A model generated the notes under the pieces. That model was not told the DNA's origin. It saw only the letters and a program-made list of their open reading frames with translations, and made no database searches. This document shows, in pieces, positions 1 to 9,745 of a stretch of DNA of 64,000 nt (position 1 is its first letter; every line of letters begins with the position of its first letter). The position numbers were made by a program, and so were the translations under genes. The DNA comes from Polaromonas sp. (GTDB taxonomy: Bacteria > Pseudomonadota > Gammaproteobacteria > Burkholderiales > Burkholderiaceae_C): NCBI RefSeq assembly GCF_016185115.1, contig NZ_JACPOF010000029.1, positions 188,530 to 252,529 on the forward strand, in the 5' to 3' direction.

Positions 1-73
1 GTGACACAAGCCAGATTCCGCAGGCGATAAGCAGCCACATCGAGAGATGAGGAGTTCGGATGGGGGCGCTCAT
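1..73 (-). CDS. possible start of an exported or membrane protein (partial)
   Basis: An ATG at 73 on the minus strand opens a frame that stays open to the window edge (24 codons). After a short polar start the visible residues are hydrophobic (WLLIACGIWLV), as in a signal or membrane segment. It lies 23 bases downstream of the TPM gene in the same direction, and a GGA sits 7 bases before the ATG. Too little is visible to name it, and it could be a chance frame. Confidence 0.3.
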   Translation of the reverse strand, partial: MSAPIRTPHLSMWLLIACGIWLVS

Positions 74-96
74 GGTGAAATCCATTCTTAATTGCT

Positions 97-591
97 TCAA
101 AGAACTACCGGTCTGTCCGGCAGCTCATTCTGTTGATCGTCGACTGGGAAGTGCTGCACAAGGTGCTGTTTCGCGGCCAACACGCCGCCAATCACCCCGC
201 CCTCATAGTTCGACTGCTTGAATGCAGCCTCCATCTGGCGGCAAACCTTGCTCCACTCTTCGGCGCCTATCCGGGCGTGGATTCCCCGATCAGCCACGAT
301 CTCCACCGCTCGATCAGCGAGCAACAGATAGATCAGCAAGCCGTTATTGTGCTCGGTGTCCCATACGCGCAGCTGAGCGAAAAGTTCGATCGCCCGACTT
401 CTGGGCGACTGTCCCTTGAAAAGTGGCATGCCGTCCAGTGACCCTTCAACCACGAACCGGATCTCTCCAGCATGCGCGGCCTCACTGGCTTTGATCGCAG
501 CCTCGATAGCGTTCAATGCGCTTCGGGGAAAGGCTCGTGTGACCTGACCGTGTGTTGTCAGCAAGTGCTTCAAGATGCGTAGAGTTTTCAT
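97..591 (-). CDS. TPM-domain protein without signal peptide
   Basis: A 164-residue soluble protein made almost entirely of a TPM-type domain (about residues 18-145). It has the motifs RVWDTEHNNG and DRGIHARIG, which resemble the TPM domain of the gene just upstream. There is no signal peptide or membrane segment, so it probably acts in the cytosol. I chose the ATG at 591 rather than the in-frame GTG at 600 because a strong GGAGGTG lies about 6 bases before the ATG. That site sits inside the last codons of the upstream gene, whose stop is at 594-596, so the two are probably translationally coupled. TPM proteins often occur with LemA, as here. The exact function is unknown. Confidence 0.8.
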   Translation of the reverse strand: MKTLRILKHLLTTHGQVTRAFPRSALNAIEAAIKASEAAHAGEIRFVVEGSLDGMPLFKGQSPRSRAIELFAQLRVWDTEHNNGLLIYLLLADRAVEIVADRGIHARIGAEEWSKVCRQMEAAFKQSNYEGGVIGGVLAAKQHLVQHFPVDDQQNELPDRPVVL

Positions 592-593
592 GA

Positions 594-1460
594 TCACCAC
601 CTCCCCGACGCACCGCCACCACCGAAGCCGCCACCGCCACCACGGAATCCACCACCTCCACCTTGACCGCCTCCACCGTAATAGCCACCCAAACCACGCA
701 TCCCGTGCCCTCTCATGCCTCCACCGAGCAAGGTGAACAACAGTGCGATCACACCCGCACCTAGAGCCATAGACACGGCACCGACGACGAACCAGGCAAT
801 CAGGGCGACGACCCCGCCCGTGACCAATGAGCCGGGAACCTTGCCAAGCGCGGCGCGCAGCACGCTGCCTACGGCGATGGCAAGAATGAAGAGCATGGGC
901 GCGTATTGTTGAAACCCACCGATATTCCTGGCGGGGGTGTTGCTGGGGGCGGGCAACGGCTCTCCGTCAACGACACGGATGATCTGCTCGATCCCGGCCG
1001 TAATGCCTCCATAGAAGTCTTGTGCCTTGAAGCGCGGGAGGAGGATTTCCCCGATGATGCGTTTGCTTGTGAGGTCTGTGAGCGCTCCTTCCAGACCGTA
1101 TCCCACCTCGATTCGGACGGCGCGGTCGTCTTTCGCAACGACCAGAATGGCGCCGTCATCCACCTTCTTGCGTCCGAGCTTCCACTGCTCTGCAACACGC
1201 AAGGCGTATTGCTCGACGGCCTCCGGTGCTGTCGAAGCGATCATCAGCACTGCGAGTTGGCTGCCTTTCCTGGCTTCGAACGCTGTCAGCGTTTGCTCCA
1301 GGGTGGCTTTTTGCTCCGCAGTGAGGGTGCCGGTCAGGTCGGTGACATGCCCATTCAAAGACGGAATCGGCACTTGCGCCATGACGAGGCCGGACCAACT
1401 GAGTGCGCATGCAACAAGCAGTACCCTAACGGTTCTACTCGTCGTCATGCCCGTGATCAC
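594..1460 (-). CDS. YgcG/TPM-domain membrane protein with Gly-rich tail
   Basis: A 288-residue envelope protein. A signal peptide (residues 1-30, cut near VMAQ) leads into a TPM domain (about 35-165, with PRFKAQDFYGGI near its end). Two hydrophobic segments follow (about 188-250), then an extremely Gly-rich tail (GGGGFRGGGGGFGGGG) ending in SGRW. This architecture matches the YgcG family: a periplasmic TPM domain anchored by C-terminal helices. It overlaps the stop of lemA by four bases. The start is either the GTG at 1460 or the ATG at 1448; neither has a clear ribosome binding site. LemA-TPM pairs are common in bacteria, but their role is not settled; envelope maintenance is an inference. 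Confidence 0.85.
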   Translation of the reverse strand: MITGMTTSRTVRVLLVACALSWSGLVMAQVPIPSLNGHVTDLTGTLTAEQKATLEQTLTAFEARKGSQLAVLMIASTAPEAVEQYALRVAEQWKLGRKKVDDGAILVVAKDDRAVRIEVGYGLEGALTDLTSKRIIGEILLPRFKAQDFYGGITAGIEQIIRVVDGEPLPAPSNTPARNIGGFQQYAPMLFILAIAVGSVLRAALGKVPGSLVTGGVVALIAWFVVGAVSMALGAGVIALLFTLLGGGMRGHGMRGLGGYYGGGGQGGGGGFRGGGGGFGGGGASGRW

Positions 1461-2089
1461 TTGGCCACCCCGGAAGCCGTCGCCGCAGGCTTGACGGGTG
1501 CTGTATCGAAACCAACGCTTGGCGGCCTGGAGATTTCTTTTTCGTTTTCGACCGTGAAGTTGGCTTTTTCTTTGTAGCCCATCACCATCGCCGTCAGATT
1601 GGACGGGAAGGACCGCACCGTCACGTTGTAGTTTTGTACTGACTGGATATAACGGTTGCGCGCGACCGTTATACGGTTCTCAGTGCCTTCCAGCTGTGCA
1701 GACAGGTCGCGGAAGCCTTGGTTCGCTCTCAGGTTCGGATAATTCTCCGACACAGCCATGAGTCTGGACAGTGCGCCTGTCAATTGCCCCTGAGCGGCCT
1801 GAAATTTCTGGAATGCTGCGGGATCATTAATGAGTTCCGGGGTGGCCTGGATAGACGTGGCCTTGGACCGTGCCTCAATCACTTTGGTCAGCGTATCCTG
1901 CTCGAACTTCGCCTCCCCTTTGACGGTATTCACAAGGTTGGGCACCAGGTCCGCACGCCGCTGGTACTGGTTGATCACCTCGGACCAGCTCGCCTTGACC
2001 TGCTCGTCGTTGGTTTGAAATGTGTTGTAGCCGCAGCCGGTAAGGGTTAGCGCCACAGTTATGGCCAGGACTGTCAATATTTTTCGCAT
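1457..2089 (-). CDS. lemA: LemA family lipoprotein
   Basis: A 210-residue LemA protein. The N-terminus is a lipoprotein signal with the lipobox LTGC (Cys at about residue 19). The rest is a helical LemA fold with the family features VKASWSEVINQYQRRADLVPNLV near residue 35 (shortened here to its landmarks WSEV and RRADLVPNLV), LMAVSENYPNL and RNRYIQSVQNYN. A short variable tail follows. GGAGAAG precedes the ATG by 5-6 bases. It is followed by two TPM genes with overlapping ends, the usual LemA-TPM arrangement. The function of the family is poorly known; membrane or periplasmic scaffolding is inference. Confidence 0.92.
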   Translation of the reverse strand: MRKILTVLAITVALTLTGCGYNTFQTNDEQVKASWSEVINQYQRRADLVPNLVNTVKGEAKFEQDTLTKVIEARSKATSIQATPELINDPAAFQKFQAAQGQLTGALSRLMAVSENYPNLRANQGFRDLSAQLEGTENRITVARNRYIQSVQNYNVTVRSFPSNLTAMVMGYKEKANFTVENEKEISRPPSVGFDTAPVKPAATASGVAK

Positions 2090-2124
2090 GGTTTCTTCTC
2101 CAAAGTTTCAGGTTGGTTGGGCAT

Positions 2125-2781
2125 TCAGGAAATCTTTTGCAAGCCTCGGTGCCCCGCCCGCGGCAATGCAAAGTGAAGGTAGATGACGACGCTAAGCAAG
2201 GCAGCAAAAAAGCACCACACCGAGATGAACCACGTCGCATAGAAGTAGTAAGCCGCGCCGAATGACAGCAGCGCCAAAGCGCCGAAGACCCGAACCCCTC
2301 GAAGCGTGGACAGCAGCGGACTCACGGTGGTCGAGACCAGGTACAGCATCATCACCGCCGCAACAAAAAAGTGCGGCGAGTCGTACTCAACGTGTTGGCC
2401 TGTGGGGCGCGACACCACCGGGAAGGCCACGAGCATGTACAGCAAATAGATTCCTAAAGCGGATCCCGCCACAACGAGCATCCCAAGTGCGCGCCGACGT
2501 CCACCGAGCGGCTCAATCATCCACACTGCTACCGGCAGGTAGGCTGGCCACAGCACATGCGAAAAGAACGAATATACATGTGTCATCACCGTATTGAGCA
2601 ATGGCGCGTCGTGACTAAAAGTAAGCCAGATTACACCCTCGCTTAGTTGCTGGATTGCGAACAACAGCGGAATTGCGGCGAACGGCCACTGCCTGGGGAG
2701 CTTTGCCGATTTAAGCGTAAGCGTACCCAAGCCAAGCAGATAGGCACCTGCGGTGAAGCTGGCCGTGGCGGAAAAGCACAT
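2125..2781 (-). CDS. DUF6629-type integral membrane protein
   Basis: A 218-residue protein with about seven hydrophobic segments across its whole length and the start MCFSATASF, typical of the DUF6629 family. The segments include QQLSEGVIWLTF near residue 45 and a helix ending in LHFALPR near the C-terminus. There is no signal peptide beyond the first helix. The start codon follows the stop of the upstream methyltransferase gene directly, with AGGAG a few bases upstream inside that gene, so the two are probably translated together. No catalytic motif is visible and no function can be assigned. Confidence 0.75.
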   Translation of the reverse strand: MCFSATASFTAGAYLLGLGTLTLKSAKLPRQWPFAAIPLLFAIQQLSEGVIWLTFSHDAPLLNTVMTHVYSFFSHVLWPAYLPVAVWMIEPLGGRRRALGMLVVAGSALGIYLLYMLVAFPVVSRPTGQHVEYDSPHFFVAAVMMLYLVSTTVSPLLSTLRGVRVFGALALLSFGAAYYFYATWFISVWCFFAALLSVVIYLHFALPRAGHRGLQKIS

Positions 2782-4143
2782 CTAATTCACTCCTGAATTT
2801 CGAACATCACCGCCTGCGTAGAGATCGCGCCGTGATAGCGGAACCGGCCACTCGCCGAGGTTACGCTTGGAGGCGAGGATTTGGTATATTCCTGTTCCAC
2901 CATACTCGAACTCTAGCGCGCAGGCTGCCATGTACAAGCGCCAGACACGGTAGGTCGCCTCACCCACCTCGCGCAGCGCAGCGTCGCGATTGGACTCCAG
3001 TCGTTGTACCCAATGGCGCAGCGTCAGCGCATAGTGCGGTCGCAGACCCTCAACATCATGGATTTCGAATCCCGTGCGCTCCATCCCTAGTTGAATGTTG
3101 CTGACGCAATCGAGTTCGCCATCCGGGAAGACATAGCGGTTGATGAACTGAGTAGCCACAGTCTTGTTCCAGCCCTCTTCGTCGTGCGTGATGCCGTGAT
3201 TGAGGAACAGTCCACCAGGACGCAACAGACGCATGACGGTCTTCAGATAGGTGGGCAGGTTGCTCAAACCAACATGCTCGAACATGCCGATGCTCGACAC
3301 CTTGTCGTAGACGCCTTCGCCGGCCATGTCCCGATAGTCGCGCAGCTCCACGGTTACCAGGTCCTGCAGCCCGTCTGCATTGATTCGTTTCTGGGCATAC
3401 TCGAACTGCTGCTTGCTAAGCGTGATGCCGTGAGCCCGCACCCCATGCTGCTTGGCGGCCCAGCACACCAGCGCTCCCCAGCCGCAGCCGATGTCCAGCA
3501 GCCGCTCGCCAGGCTGAAGCCGAAGTTTGCGACAGATATGCTCCAGCTTGTTGCACTGCGCCTGATCCAGCGATTCGTCGAGGCTAGTGAAATAGGCGCA
3601 GGAGTACACGCGCTCCTCGTCTAGCCACAAGCCGTAGAACTCGTTGGAGACGTCGTAGTGAAACTGGATCGCGGCACGGTCACTGTCTTTCGAGTGGCGA
3701 TGGGAGAAATGCCGGGCGATCCGCGAAGCCATGGTATCACCCGGCTTGATATTGGGATCCGTCATGGTGGGAAGGCGCCAGGCATCCCGCAGCAGGGCCA
3801 GCTTGTCCCGCCAATTAAGAGACAGGCGCTCGAAATGCGTCTTTAATGAGAGTGCGCTGTACAGGTCACCTTCGAAATCAATCACACCACGGAAATAGGC
3901 ATCCGCCAGTAGCAGCGGACTACGCTCAAGAACCAGACGACGCAGGATGGATGGATCGCGCACCACCAGCGTGAAGGATGGCAACTGATCACCGGGCGCA
4001 TGCAGCATGTTGTTCCATAGCCGCAGGGAGACTGATCCAACGTAACCTCGCATCAAACGGTCGAAGATTCTGACAGCCGTCAAATGTGCAGTGGCTGCAT
4101 CCGACGCGCTGCCTGGAGCCAGGGATGATGTGTTGCTTGTCAT
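2782..4143 (-). CDS. cyclopropane-fatty-acyl-phospholipid synthase family methyltransferase
   Basis: A 453-residue protein of the CFA synthase family, which transfers a methylene from S-adenosylmethionine to unsaturated acyl chains of membrane phospholipids. The N-terminal third (about 30-140) is the lipid-interacting part. The SAM site LLDIGCGWG is near residue 215, followed by GITLSKQQFEYAQ, and SIGMFEHVG near 285 is the conserved active-site region. The length is slightly above the usual 380-430. GGAGG lies 6-7 bases before the ATG. Since a related family member can modify other lipids, the exact product is open. In this array it fits with envelope-modifying genes. Confidence 0.88.
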   Translation of the reverse strand: MTSNTSSLAPGSASDAATAHLTAVRIFDRLMRGYVGSVSLRLWNNMLHAPGDQLPSFTLVVRDPSILRRLVLERSPLLLADAYFRGVIDFEGDLYSALSLKTHFERLSLNWRDKLALLRDAWRLPTMTDPNIKPGDTMASRIARHFSHRHSKDSDRAAIQFHYDVSNEFYGLWLDEERVYSCAYFTSLDESLDQAQCNKLEHICRKLRLQPGERLLDIGCGWGALVCWAAKQHGVRAHGITLSKQQFEYAQKRINADGLQDLVTVELRDYRDMAGEGVYDKVSSIGMFEHVGLSNLPTYLKTVMRLLRPGGLFLNHGITHDEEGWNKTVATQFINRYVFPDGELDCVSNIQLGMERTGFEIHDVEGLRPHYALTLRHWVQRLESNRDAALREVGEATYRVWRLYMAACALEFEYGGTGIYQILASKRNLGEWPVPLSRRDLYAGGDVRNSGVN

Positions 4144-4187
4144 TGTGTACCTCCAAAAGTTGACTAACAGGTTCTTGTGTGAGTCGC

Positions 4188-4658
4188 TTAGCGGACTTCG
4201 CGATGAGGCGACCAGGCCGACACAGCGAACTCGATCTCGGTGGCTCGGCTGGGAAGTTTGACCATGACGCGGAAGCGGTACGGCCCGCTCTTGGCGGTCG
4301 AGAACAACTGGCCATAGGTCATTTGGCCGTCGATACTCATCGGGGTGAGGTACTTTGGCGGTGCATCGACAATCCCGGTCTCGCTGAGCTGGGCGCGCAC
4401 CACAGCGTCCCCGATACGTGCGCCATTAATTGTGAAAAGGGCAACGACGAGGTGATGGACTTGACCACCGTCCTGCGGCACGACACCATGCATGTCTTCC
4501 AGAGCGTGTTTTTCTGACACGATGGCGGCGGGCACTAGACCCCAGTAGAGAACCACACCGTCGCGTTCGAGGCGCGCCTGTGCCAGGACGGCGGACGACC
4601 CAAGTGCTAGGATGAGCAGCATAAAAAGTGCAGCCAGTTTTGATAGCACGAACGACAT
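4188..4658 (-). CDS. exported protein of unknown function
   Basis: A 156-residue secreted protein, with a signal peptide of about 26 residues (cleavage near VLAQA) and one compact domain. The mature part is beta-rich by eye (VVLYWGLVPA, LVVALFTINGARI, YRFRVMVKLP), with a pattern of residues that suggests an immunoglobulin-like or copper-resistance-like beta sandwich, but I do not recognise a family. I chose the ATG at 4658 because GGGAGAA lies 5 bases upstream. A longer frame begins at 4691, where its ATG overlaps the prs stop (ATGA), so translational coupling from that site is also possible. It sits between the PRPP synthetase and CFA-synthase-like genes. Confidence 0.65.
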   Translation of the reverse strand: MSFVLSKLAALFMLLILALGSSAVLAQARLERDGVVLYWGLVPAAIVSEKHALEDMHGVVPQDGGQVHHLVVALFTINGARIGDAVVRAQLSETGIVDAPPKYLTPMSIDGQMTYGQLFSTAKSGPYRFRVMVKLPSRATEIEFAVSAWSPHREVR

Positions 4659-4687
4659 GGCGTTCTCCCGGATAGTCTGGTTCGGAT

Positions 4688-5575
4688 TCATGGAAGAAAC
4701 TCGCGCACGCGGGCTGCAATGGTGGATGCCAATGCGATGCGATTGGACGGGTGCGAAATCGTGTCGCAGCTCACTATGTCAGCTGCACCGGCCGCATGCA
4801 GATCCTCAAAAGCCGTTTGTGCGAACACAGCATGCACGGCCACGCACACGGGTGCGGCCAGACCTATACGGCGTAGATGGCCAACGGTTTCGATCATGGT
4901 CTGTGCGGTCGAAACGATGTCGTCCACCAGCACTGGCGTGTGCGAGCGCCAGCGATCAACCTCAGGTACTGACACTTCGACATCACGATCGCCTCGCCGG
5001 GTCTTTGCCAATATGATGAAAGGCACTTCCGCGCGCCGCGCCACATCCCTTATCCACTGGGCGCTTTCCTCGTCAGGCCCAATCAAAAGCGGTTGGCTGA
5101 CATTCAGCCGTACCCAGCTTGCGACGCCGTCTGCCGCATGGGCCACCCGCGACGGAATACTGTAAACCTGCGATAGCTCCGCAATGCGGTGCAAATGAGG
5201 ATCTACAGTAACCAGCCAGTCCACCTGGCCGGAGATCCACGTCGCTACATGCTGAGCGCTGATCGTCTCACCCGCGTGAAACTGCCGATCCTGACGCATG
5301 TAGGCCAAGTATGGAGCCACCAAGCCGACTGATACCGCACCAGCTTCACGAATGGCGCATGCGAGAAGAAGGAGCGGCACCAGCTTGTCATCTGGCCGGT
5401 CAAGCGTGCACACGATGAACACATGTCGTCCTTCGACCGACGTTTCAGCCCTTACATGGGATTCTCCGTCCGGGAAACGGCGAACCGTTGCAAGTCCGCG
5501 ATCGAAATCAAAATGAGCAGCCAGATCGTCGGTAAGGCGCTCATTGCCAGGCATGGCGATCCCCACAGCCTTCAT
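4688..5575 (-). CDS. ribose-phosphate pyrophosphokinase paralogue
   Basis: A 295-residue PRPP synthetase-type enzyme (ribose 5-phosphate + ATP to PRPP + AMP). Visible signatures are FPDGES (34-39), the ATP-site segment [12 protein letters not shown] (88-99), DPHLHR (125-130), the flexible-loop KTR (191-193) and the ribose-phosphate loop [10 protein letters not shown] (217-226). At about 20 residues shorter than housekeeping Prs (about 315), it resembles compact archaeal-like forms. Its ATG overlaps the stop of the phosphorylase gene upstream (ATGA), tying the two products. The context suggests a dedicated salvage role beside a genomic prs elsewhere. Running in the PRPP-degrading direction cannot be excluded. 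Confidence 0.88.
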   Translation of the reverse strand: MKAVGIAMPGNERLTDDLAAHFDFDRGLATVRRFPDGESHVRAETSVEGRHVFIVCTLDRPDDKLVPLLLLACAIREAGAVSVGLVAPYLAYMRQDRQFHAGETISAQHVATWISGQVDWLVTVDPHLHRIAELSQVYSIPSRVAHAADGVASWVRLNVSQPLLIGPDEESAQWIRDVARRAEVPFIILAKTRRGDRDVEVSVPEVDRWRSHTPVLVDDIVSTAQTMIETVGHLRRIGLAAPVCVAVHAVFAQTAFEDLHAAGAADIVSCDTISHPSNRIALASTIAARVREFLP

Positions 5576-7080
5576 TGTTTTGTCTCCTCGCCCAGTGTCA
5601 AAATCGGGTGCGTCGCGAGATAGCGCTTAGCGTAGGCCAGTTCTCCCGGTGCCTCCGCGTGCAACGTGAACAAGGGCTGACCAAGCTGCACAGGATCACC
5701 CAACTTCACATGCAAAGAGAGCCCGGCAGAGGGAGCGCCAGGCGCGCCGGCGAGTTTGGCAACCCGCGCGAGCCGTCGACTGTCGATGCCGGAGACATAG
5801 CCAGTACGTTCGGCTATCACCGCTTCACGCAAAGGGGCAACACCGGGCTCGCGCAAGCCACCTTGCGCCTCGCAGATAGCCTGAAACTTGTCCCAAGCCG
5901 CGCCGCTGTCAAGTAGTCGCCAAGCCTCCGATTTGCCAGTGCCAGGAATGCTATGCCCGCAAAACTCCAGGATTTCTCCCGCCAGCACCAACGATCGCAT
6001 GCGAAGATCCACCGGAGCCGCGGCCGCACCGCGCAACACCGCGAGGACGTCATGCGCTTCCAGTGCAGGGCCGATACCACGCCCAACGGGCTGCGCACCG
6101 TTCGTGCGAAAAACCCGCAAGTTGATTCCATGTGCAGCAGCTACCTGCTCAAGCAGGATCTGAAGACGATGCGCATCTTCATTGGTCCGAACCTTGGCGG
6201 TGAGACCAACGGGAATGTCGATCACCGCGTGCGTCGCCCCGGCGGCAATCTTCTTGGACAACACGGACGCGACCAGTTGGGCGTCGCTATCAAGGTCCAG
6301 TGGACGCTCAACACGGATCAGCAAGTCATCAGCCGGACTCAGGGTCAGCGCACCTCCCCATACGAAACAACCGCCCTCGCGCTCGACGACACGGCGCATT
6401 GCAGGTAGATTCAGATCAACACGGGTCAACGTCTCCATCACATCGGCGGTCCCCGCAGGTGAGGTGATCGCGCGGGATGAAGTCTTTGGAATTGTCAGCC
6501 CAGCTGCAGCGGCAATGGCAACTACGATGGGAGTAGTCCGGTTGCCAGGCAAGCCTCCAATGCAGTGCTTGTCCGCAATGGGGGTGCGCCCCCAGTCAAT
6601 ACGCTCCCCCACGTCAACCATTGCTCGCGTCAGATCGATTGTTTCCTGAAGATCCATACGCCCACCCGCGCAGGCACTCAAGAAGGCGGCGATATGCATA
6701 TCCGAATATCGACCCGCAGCAACGTCTGTCACGATGGCCTTGAGCGCAGGGGCATCAAGCCGATGGCCATAGATCTTGGAACGCATGGCACTCAGCGAGT
6801 CGAGTGTCGGCGCGTGCACCACGACAACAACGTCTCCCAGAACGGCGTTCAGCGCTTTCCAGGCGCTGGTTGAAAGACTGACCTCCCCTTCCGCTAGTAG
6901 ATCGGAATCGACAACGTTGATTGTCGCTATGATGCGACGGTCGTGCAGATCTACCTCGACGCGTGTTTGCGCCTCGAAACCTTCAGCGCGGCATACGTGG
7001 CAATCACGCCGCATGTAGATCACGAATTCCTGGTGTGTGTCTATCCCCAGGGAACGCAGCCGCAATCCAACTCCGTTCAT
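5572..7080 (-). CDS. AMP/thymidine phosphorylase family protein (archaeal AMPpase type)
   Basis: A 502-residue nucleoside or nucleotide phosphorylase. An extra N-terminal domain (about 1-95) precedes the DeoA-like core, as in archaeal AMP phosphorylase, which cleaves AMP with phosphate to adenine and ribose 1,5-bisphosphate; classical bacterial DeoA (about 440 residues) lacks it. The core carries [13 protein letters not shown] (171-183) in place of the KHSTGG phosphate loop, and [14 protein letters not shown] (200-213). Annotation as putative thymidine phosphorylase is common for this group. The gene overlaps both neighbours by ATGA. No RuBisCO or ribose-1,5-bisphosphate isomerase gene is visible in the window, so the fate of the sugar product is open. 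Confidence 0.85.
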   Translation of the reverse strand: MNGVGLRLRSLGIDTHQEFVIYMRRDCHVCRAEGFEAQTRVEVDLHDRRIIATINVVDSDLLAEGEVSLSTSAWKALNAVLGDVVVVVHAPTLDSLSAMRSKIYGHRLDAPALKAIVTDVAAGRYSDMHIAAFLSACAGGRMDLQETIDLTRAMVDVGERIDWGRTPIADKHCIGGLPGNRTTPIVVAIAAAAGLTIPKTSSRAITSPAGTADVMETLTRVDLNLPAMRRVVEREGGCFVWGGALTLSPADDLLIRVERPLDLDSDAQLVASVLSKKIAAGATHAVIDIPVGLTAKVRTNEDAHRLQILLEQVAAAHGINLRVFRTNGAQPVGRGIGPALEAHDVLAVLRGAAAAPVDLRMRSLVLAGEILEFCGHSIPGTGKSEAWRLLDSGAAWDKFQAICEAQGGLREPGVAPLREAVIAERTGYVSGIDSRRLARVAKLAGAPGAPSAGLSLHVKLGDPVQLGQPLFTLHAEAPGELAYAKRYLATHPILTLGEETKQ

Positions 7081-8438
7081 CGTGCAATCTCAAAGGTCTG
7101 GCCCAGCCGGGGGACGGTCACCGACCAACCTAGTTCACGCTCTACGCGTTGCCGGAGCGCATCTGCCGGAGCCGGTTCACCATGATTGAGGAAAACACCC
7201 CGAGGTGCCTTCGGAGAAGTTTTGAGCCAATCGACGATCTGGCGCGCGTCGGCGTGGGCGGACATTCCTGGCAAAGACACCACTTCGGCATTAACGGCGA
7301 CATCCTCCCCGTGAATGCGAATACTTTTCTCGCCGGCAACTATCCTGCCGCCGCGTGTGCCCCCAGCCTGGAATCCGGCGAACACGATGGTGTTGCGTCT
7401 ATCCGGCGCCAGTGCCTTTAGGTGATGCAGCACCCGCCCACCAGTGGCCATGCCACTTGCCGACACGATGACCGCCGGGTAATGTTGGGCGACCAGCGCA
7501 CGCGACTCATCCACTGTACGAACCATTTTCGCGACCTGACACATCCCGATGCACTCCTCCGACGACAGCCGGTGCTCAGCGCGATAGCGGTGATAGAGAT
7601 CGGTCATGTCGATCGCCATCGGGCTGTTCAGGTAAACGGGCATGTCAGGGATTTCCGAACGCTCCTTCAAGCGGTAAATCGAATACAAAAGCGATTGCGC
7701 TCGCCCGACTGCAAACGCAGGAATCACTACGACACCTCCGCGTGCGGCCGTGCGCCTGATCACCTCGCCCAGCAGAGTTTCCGCATCTGCCCCGTCATGA
7801 AGGCGATCACCGTACGTCGATTCGGTGACGATATAGTCAGCCCGCTCGATAGGAGCAGGCGCCCGCATGACGAGATCGTCCGGGCGGCCCAAGTCCCCTG
7901 AGAACAAAACGGTGGTCTCGCCTGCCGTCACCTCGACCGAACTGGCGCCCAGAATATGCCCCGCAGGTCGTAGCCGGAGATGCATTCCGACGACGCCTAT
8001 GGCTGAGGCATCAAAAGGCAGCGGCTCCAGACGACGCAGAGCCCGGAACGCATCTTCTTCGGTGTACAGCGGCAGGGCCGGTGTGTGTTTGGACCGCTGG
8101 CGGCGGTTGGCATACTCCGCGTCCTCTTCCTGCAACCTTCCACTGTCGGGCAGCAGAACTCCGCAGACTTCAATTGTGGATGGCGTGGCAAATACCGGAC
8201 CACGGAAGCCTTGCTTGACGAGCAACGGCAAGGCTCCAGAATGATCGAGGTGGGCATGCGTCAGGACGACGGCATCGAGTTGCTTCGGATCGAACGGGAA
8301 TTCCTCCCAGTTCATCGAGCGCAAATTTTTGTAGCCTTGAAACAGACCACAATCGACGAGCAGCTGCTTCCCTTCGTGGGTGACGAGCGTCTTCGAACCG
8401 GTGACAGTGCCTGCGGCGCCGAGGAATGCGAGTTTCAT
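7077..8438 (-). CDS. beta-CASP metallo-beta-lactamase-fold RNase-like protein
   Basis: A 453-residue MBL-fold protein of the beta-CASP, RNA-processing type. The zinc-binding signature HAHLDHSG is at 61-68, with further MBL motifs [16 protein letters not shown] ([12 protein letters not shown]) near 180, [10 protein letters not shown] and [11 protein letters not shown] in the beta-CASP and RNA-specificity parts, and SAHADARQ and LNHGEP near the C-terminus. No signal peptide is present, so it is cytosolic. It is probably an RNA exo- or endonuclease. Its stop overlaps the phosphorylase start (ATGA), which suggests that nucleotides released from RNA could feed the next enzyme; that link is inference. 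Confidence 0.87.
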   Translation of the reverse strand: MKLAFLGAAGTVTGSKTLVTHEGKQLLVDCGLFQGYKNLRSMNWEEFPFDPKQLDAVVLTHAHLDHSGALPLLVKQGFRGPVFATPSTIEVCGVLLPDSGRLQEEDAEYANRRQRSKHTPALPLYTEEDAFRALRRLEPLPFDASAIGVVGMHLRLRPAGHILGASSVEVTAGETTVLFSGDLGRPDDLVMRAPAPIERADYIVTESTYGDRLHDGADAETLLGEVIRRTAARGGVVVIPAFAVGRAQSLLYSIYRLKERSEIPDMPVYLNSPMAIDMTDLYHRYRAEHRLSSEECIGMCQVAKMVRTVDESRALVAQHYPAVIVSASGMATGGRVLHHLKALAPDRRNTIVFAGFQAGGTRGGRIVAGEKSIRIHGEDVAVNAEVVSLPGMSAHADARQIVDWLKTSPKAPRGVFLNHGEPAPADALRQRVERELGWSVTVPRLGQTFEIAR

Positions 8439-8542
8439 TTAGTGACTTTCAGGTAAGTGATTGAAAAATATGGCGTCGGGCGGCACAAACATTGGTTTAG
8501 CCATTGCAGTGCAACAACCACCGGTCCTATACAAAGCCCCCC

Positions 8543-9598
8543 TCATGACAAAGGCCATTTTTTTGATGTGAACGGTGCGCCCACGCCTAAAGAGGCGTCT
8601 GTCATCGCAATGGATTCGCTTGCAGGAACACCGCTTATCCCCAGCGCACGGATGGCGTCTATCGTCTCTGGAATAACGATGGCCTGGTTATCCACCATGT
8701 AGGCATAGAACAACTCCGCGCCTTCAACATGCAACATGTCGGACCAAAGTCCTACTTCGTACAAGCTGTCGTGCGGTCGGCCGCTGTCGGCCATCAACTC
8801 CTTGACCACGTTAGGGGCAGCAAGGCCGGTACTGCCTTCGATCAGGACAACCCGGCTGGTGCAGGAAAAGGCCTTCAGAACCTCCTCTTTGCTCGCCGAA
8901 CGGGTCATATCAACCGCCCAATAATGGACGTGCGCAATCGTCGTCGGAACAGCGACCGCCATCGTCACCACGTCGAGGTCGGGGTCAACGCTGCGCGCAT
9001 CGGGCCCTTGGTGGCTCGGAATCGAAGGTTCGGGGAGCACCGTATTCATGATGCCGCCCAGATGACTTTCCCATGGGTCGGTGGCGCGCCGCAGCAGTGT
9101 GCCGCGCGCTCGTTTAAGCAGGCCAGCGCGTTTGAGGGCACCCAGGGTGCGAACGATCGATGTAGTGTTGCAAGACACCACACGGGTCGCCGAGCGACCG
9201 ACCGCCGAGGCGTAATTCGCCTCAGCCACGAAGGAATGCCCAGTGACTTCGTGTTTTTCGCCGCCGTGAAGAATAAATGCCTTTCCTGCGGCGCGATAGC
9301 GTTCCGCATTGCTGGCACCAACGCGCTTGGGCGTACAGTCCACGACGATGTCGCAGATGCCCAAGAGATCATCCAGCGACCCGCTGAGATCAATACCCGC
9401 ATCGCGCATGCGCTGGCTTGCCGACGCGTCTGCGGTATAGAGGGGTATTTGTCGCGTCACGGCGCCCAGAATGCGCCAGTCTGCGGCAACATCAGCTACG
9501 CCAGCCAATTCCATATCCGGCTGGGTTTTGATGGCTTCGGCAACACGCTTGCCGATCACGCCGTAACCGACGATGCCTACCTGGATCTTGCTGTTCAT
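8543..9598 (-). CDS. type II (archaeal-type) glyceraldehyde-3-phosphate dehydrogenase
   Basis: A 351-residue enzyme with an N-terminal dinucleotide-binding GYGVIGKR (11-18) and the catalytic Cys143 in VVSCNTTS, the pattern of archaeal type II GAPDH rather than the bacterial GapA signature SCTTNC. The expected reaction is glyceraldehyde 3-phosphate to 1,3-bisphosphoglycerate with NAD(P). ATG 9598 is chosen because AAAGGAG sits 5 bases upstream; a longer frame from 9649 lacks one. It lies 147 bases after the lycopene-cyclase-like gene and 104 before the RNase gene. Bacterial homologues exist but are uncommon, so lateral origin is plausible. Whether it serves central carbon flow or a side pathway is unclear. 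Confidence 0.88.
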   Translation of the reverse strand: MNSKIQVGIVGYGVIGKRVAEAIKTQPDMELAGVADVAADWRILGAVTRQIPLYTADASASQRMRDAGIDLSGSLDDLLGICDIVVDCTPKRVGASNAERYRAAGKAFILHGGEKHEVTGHSFVAEANYASAVGRSATRVVSCNTTSIVRTLGALKRAGLLKRARGTLLRRATDPWESHLGGIMNTVLPEPSIPSHQGPDARSVDPDLDVVTMAVAVPTTIAHVHYWAVDMTRSASKEEVLKAFSCTSRVVLIEGSTGLAAPNVVKELMADSGRPHDSLYEVGLWSDMLHVEGAELFYAYMVDNQAIVIPETIDAIRALGISGVPASESIAMTDASLGVGAPFTSKKWPLS

Positions 9599-9745
9599 TC
9601 GTTCTCCTTTATCAATCGATACTGGGCTACCGCGAGATCTGGGCGTCACGCCTCAGCACGCCTGCAAAGTCGGGTTCAGCAAGCCATATCGCTGCCGACG
9701 CGCCCTTCGCTTTCGTCCTTCCAGCACGGCAGCACGCGTCTCTTT

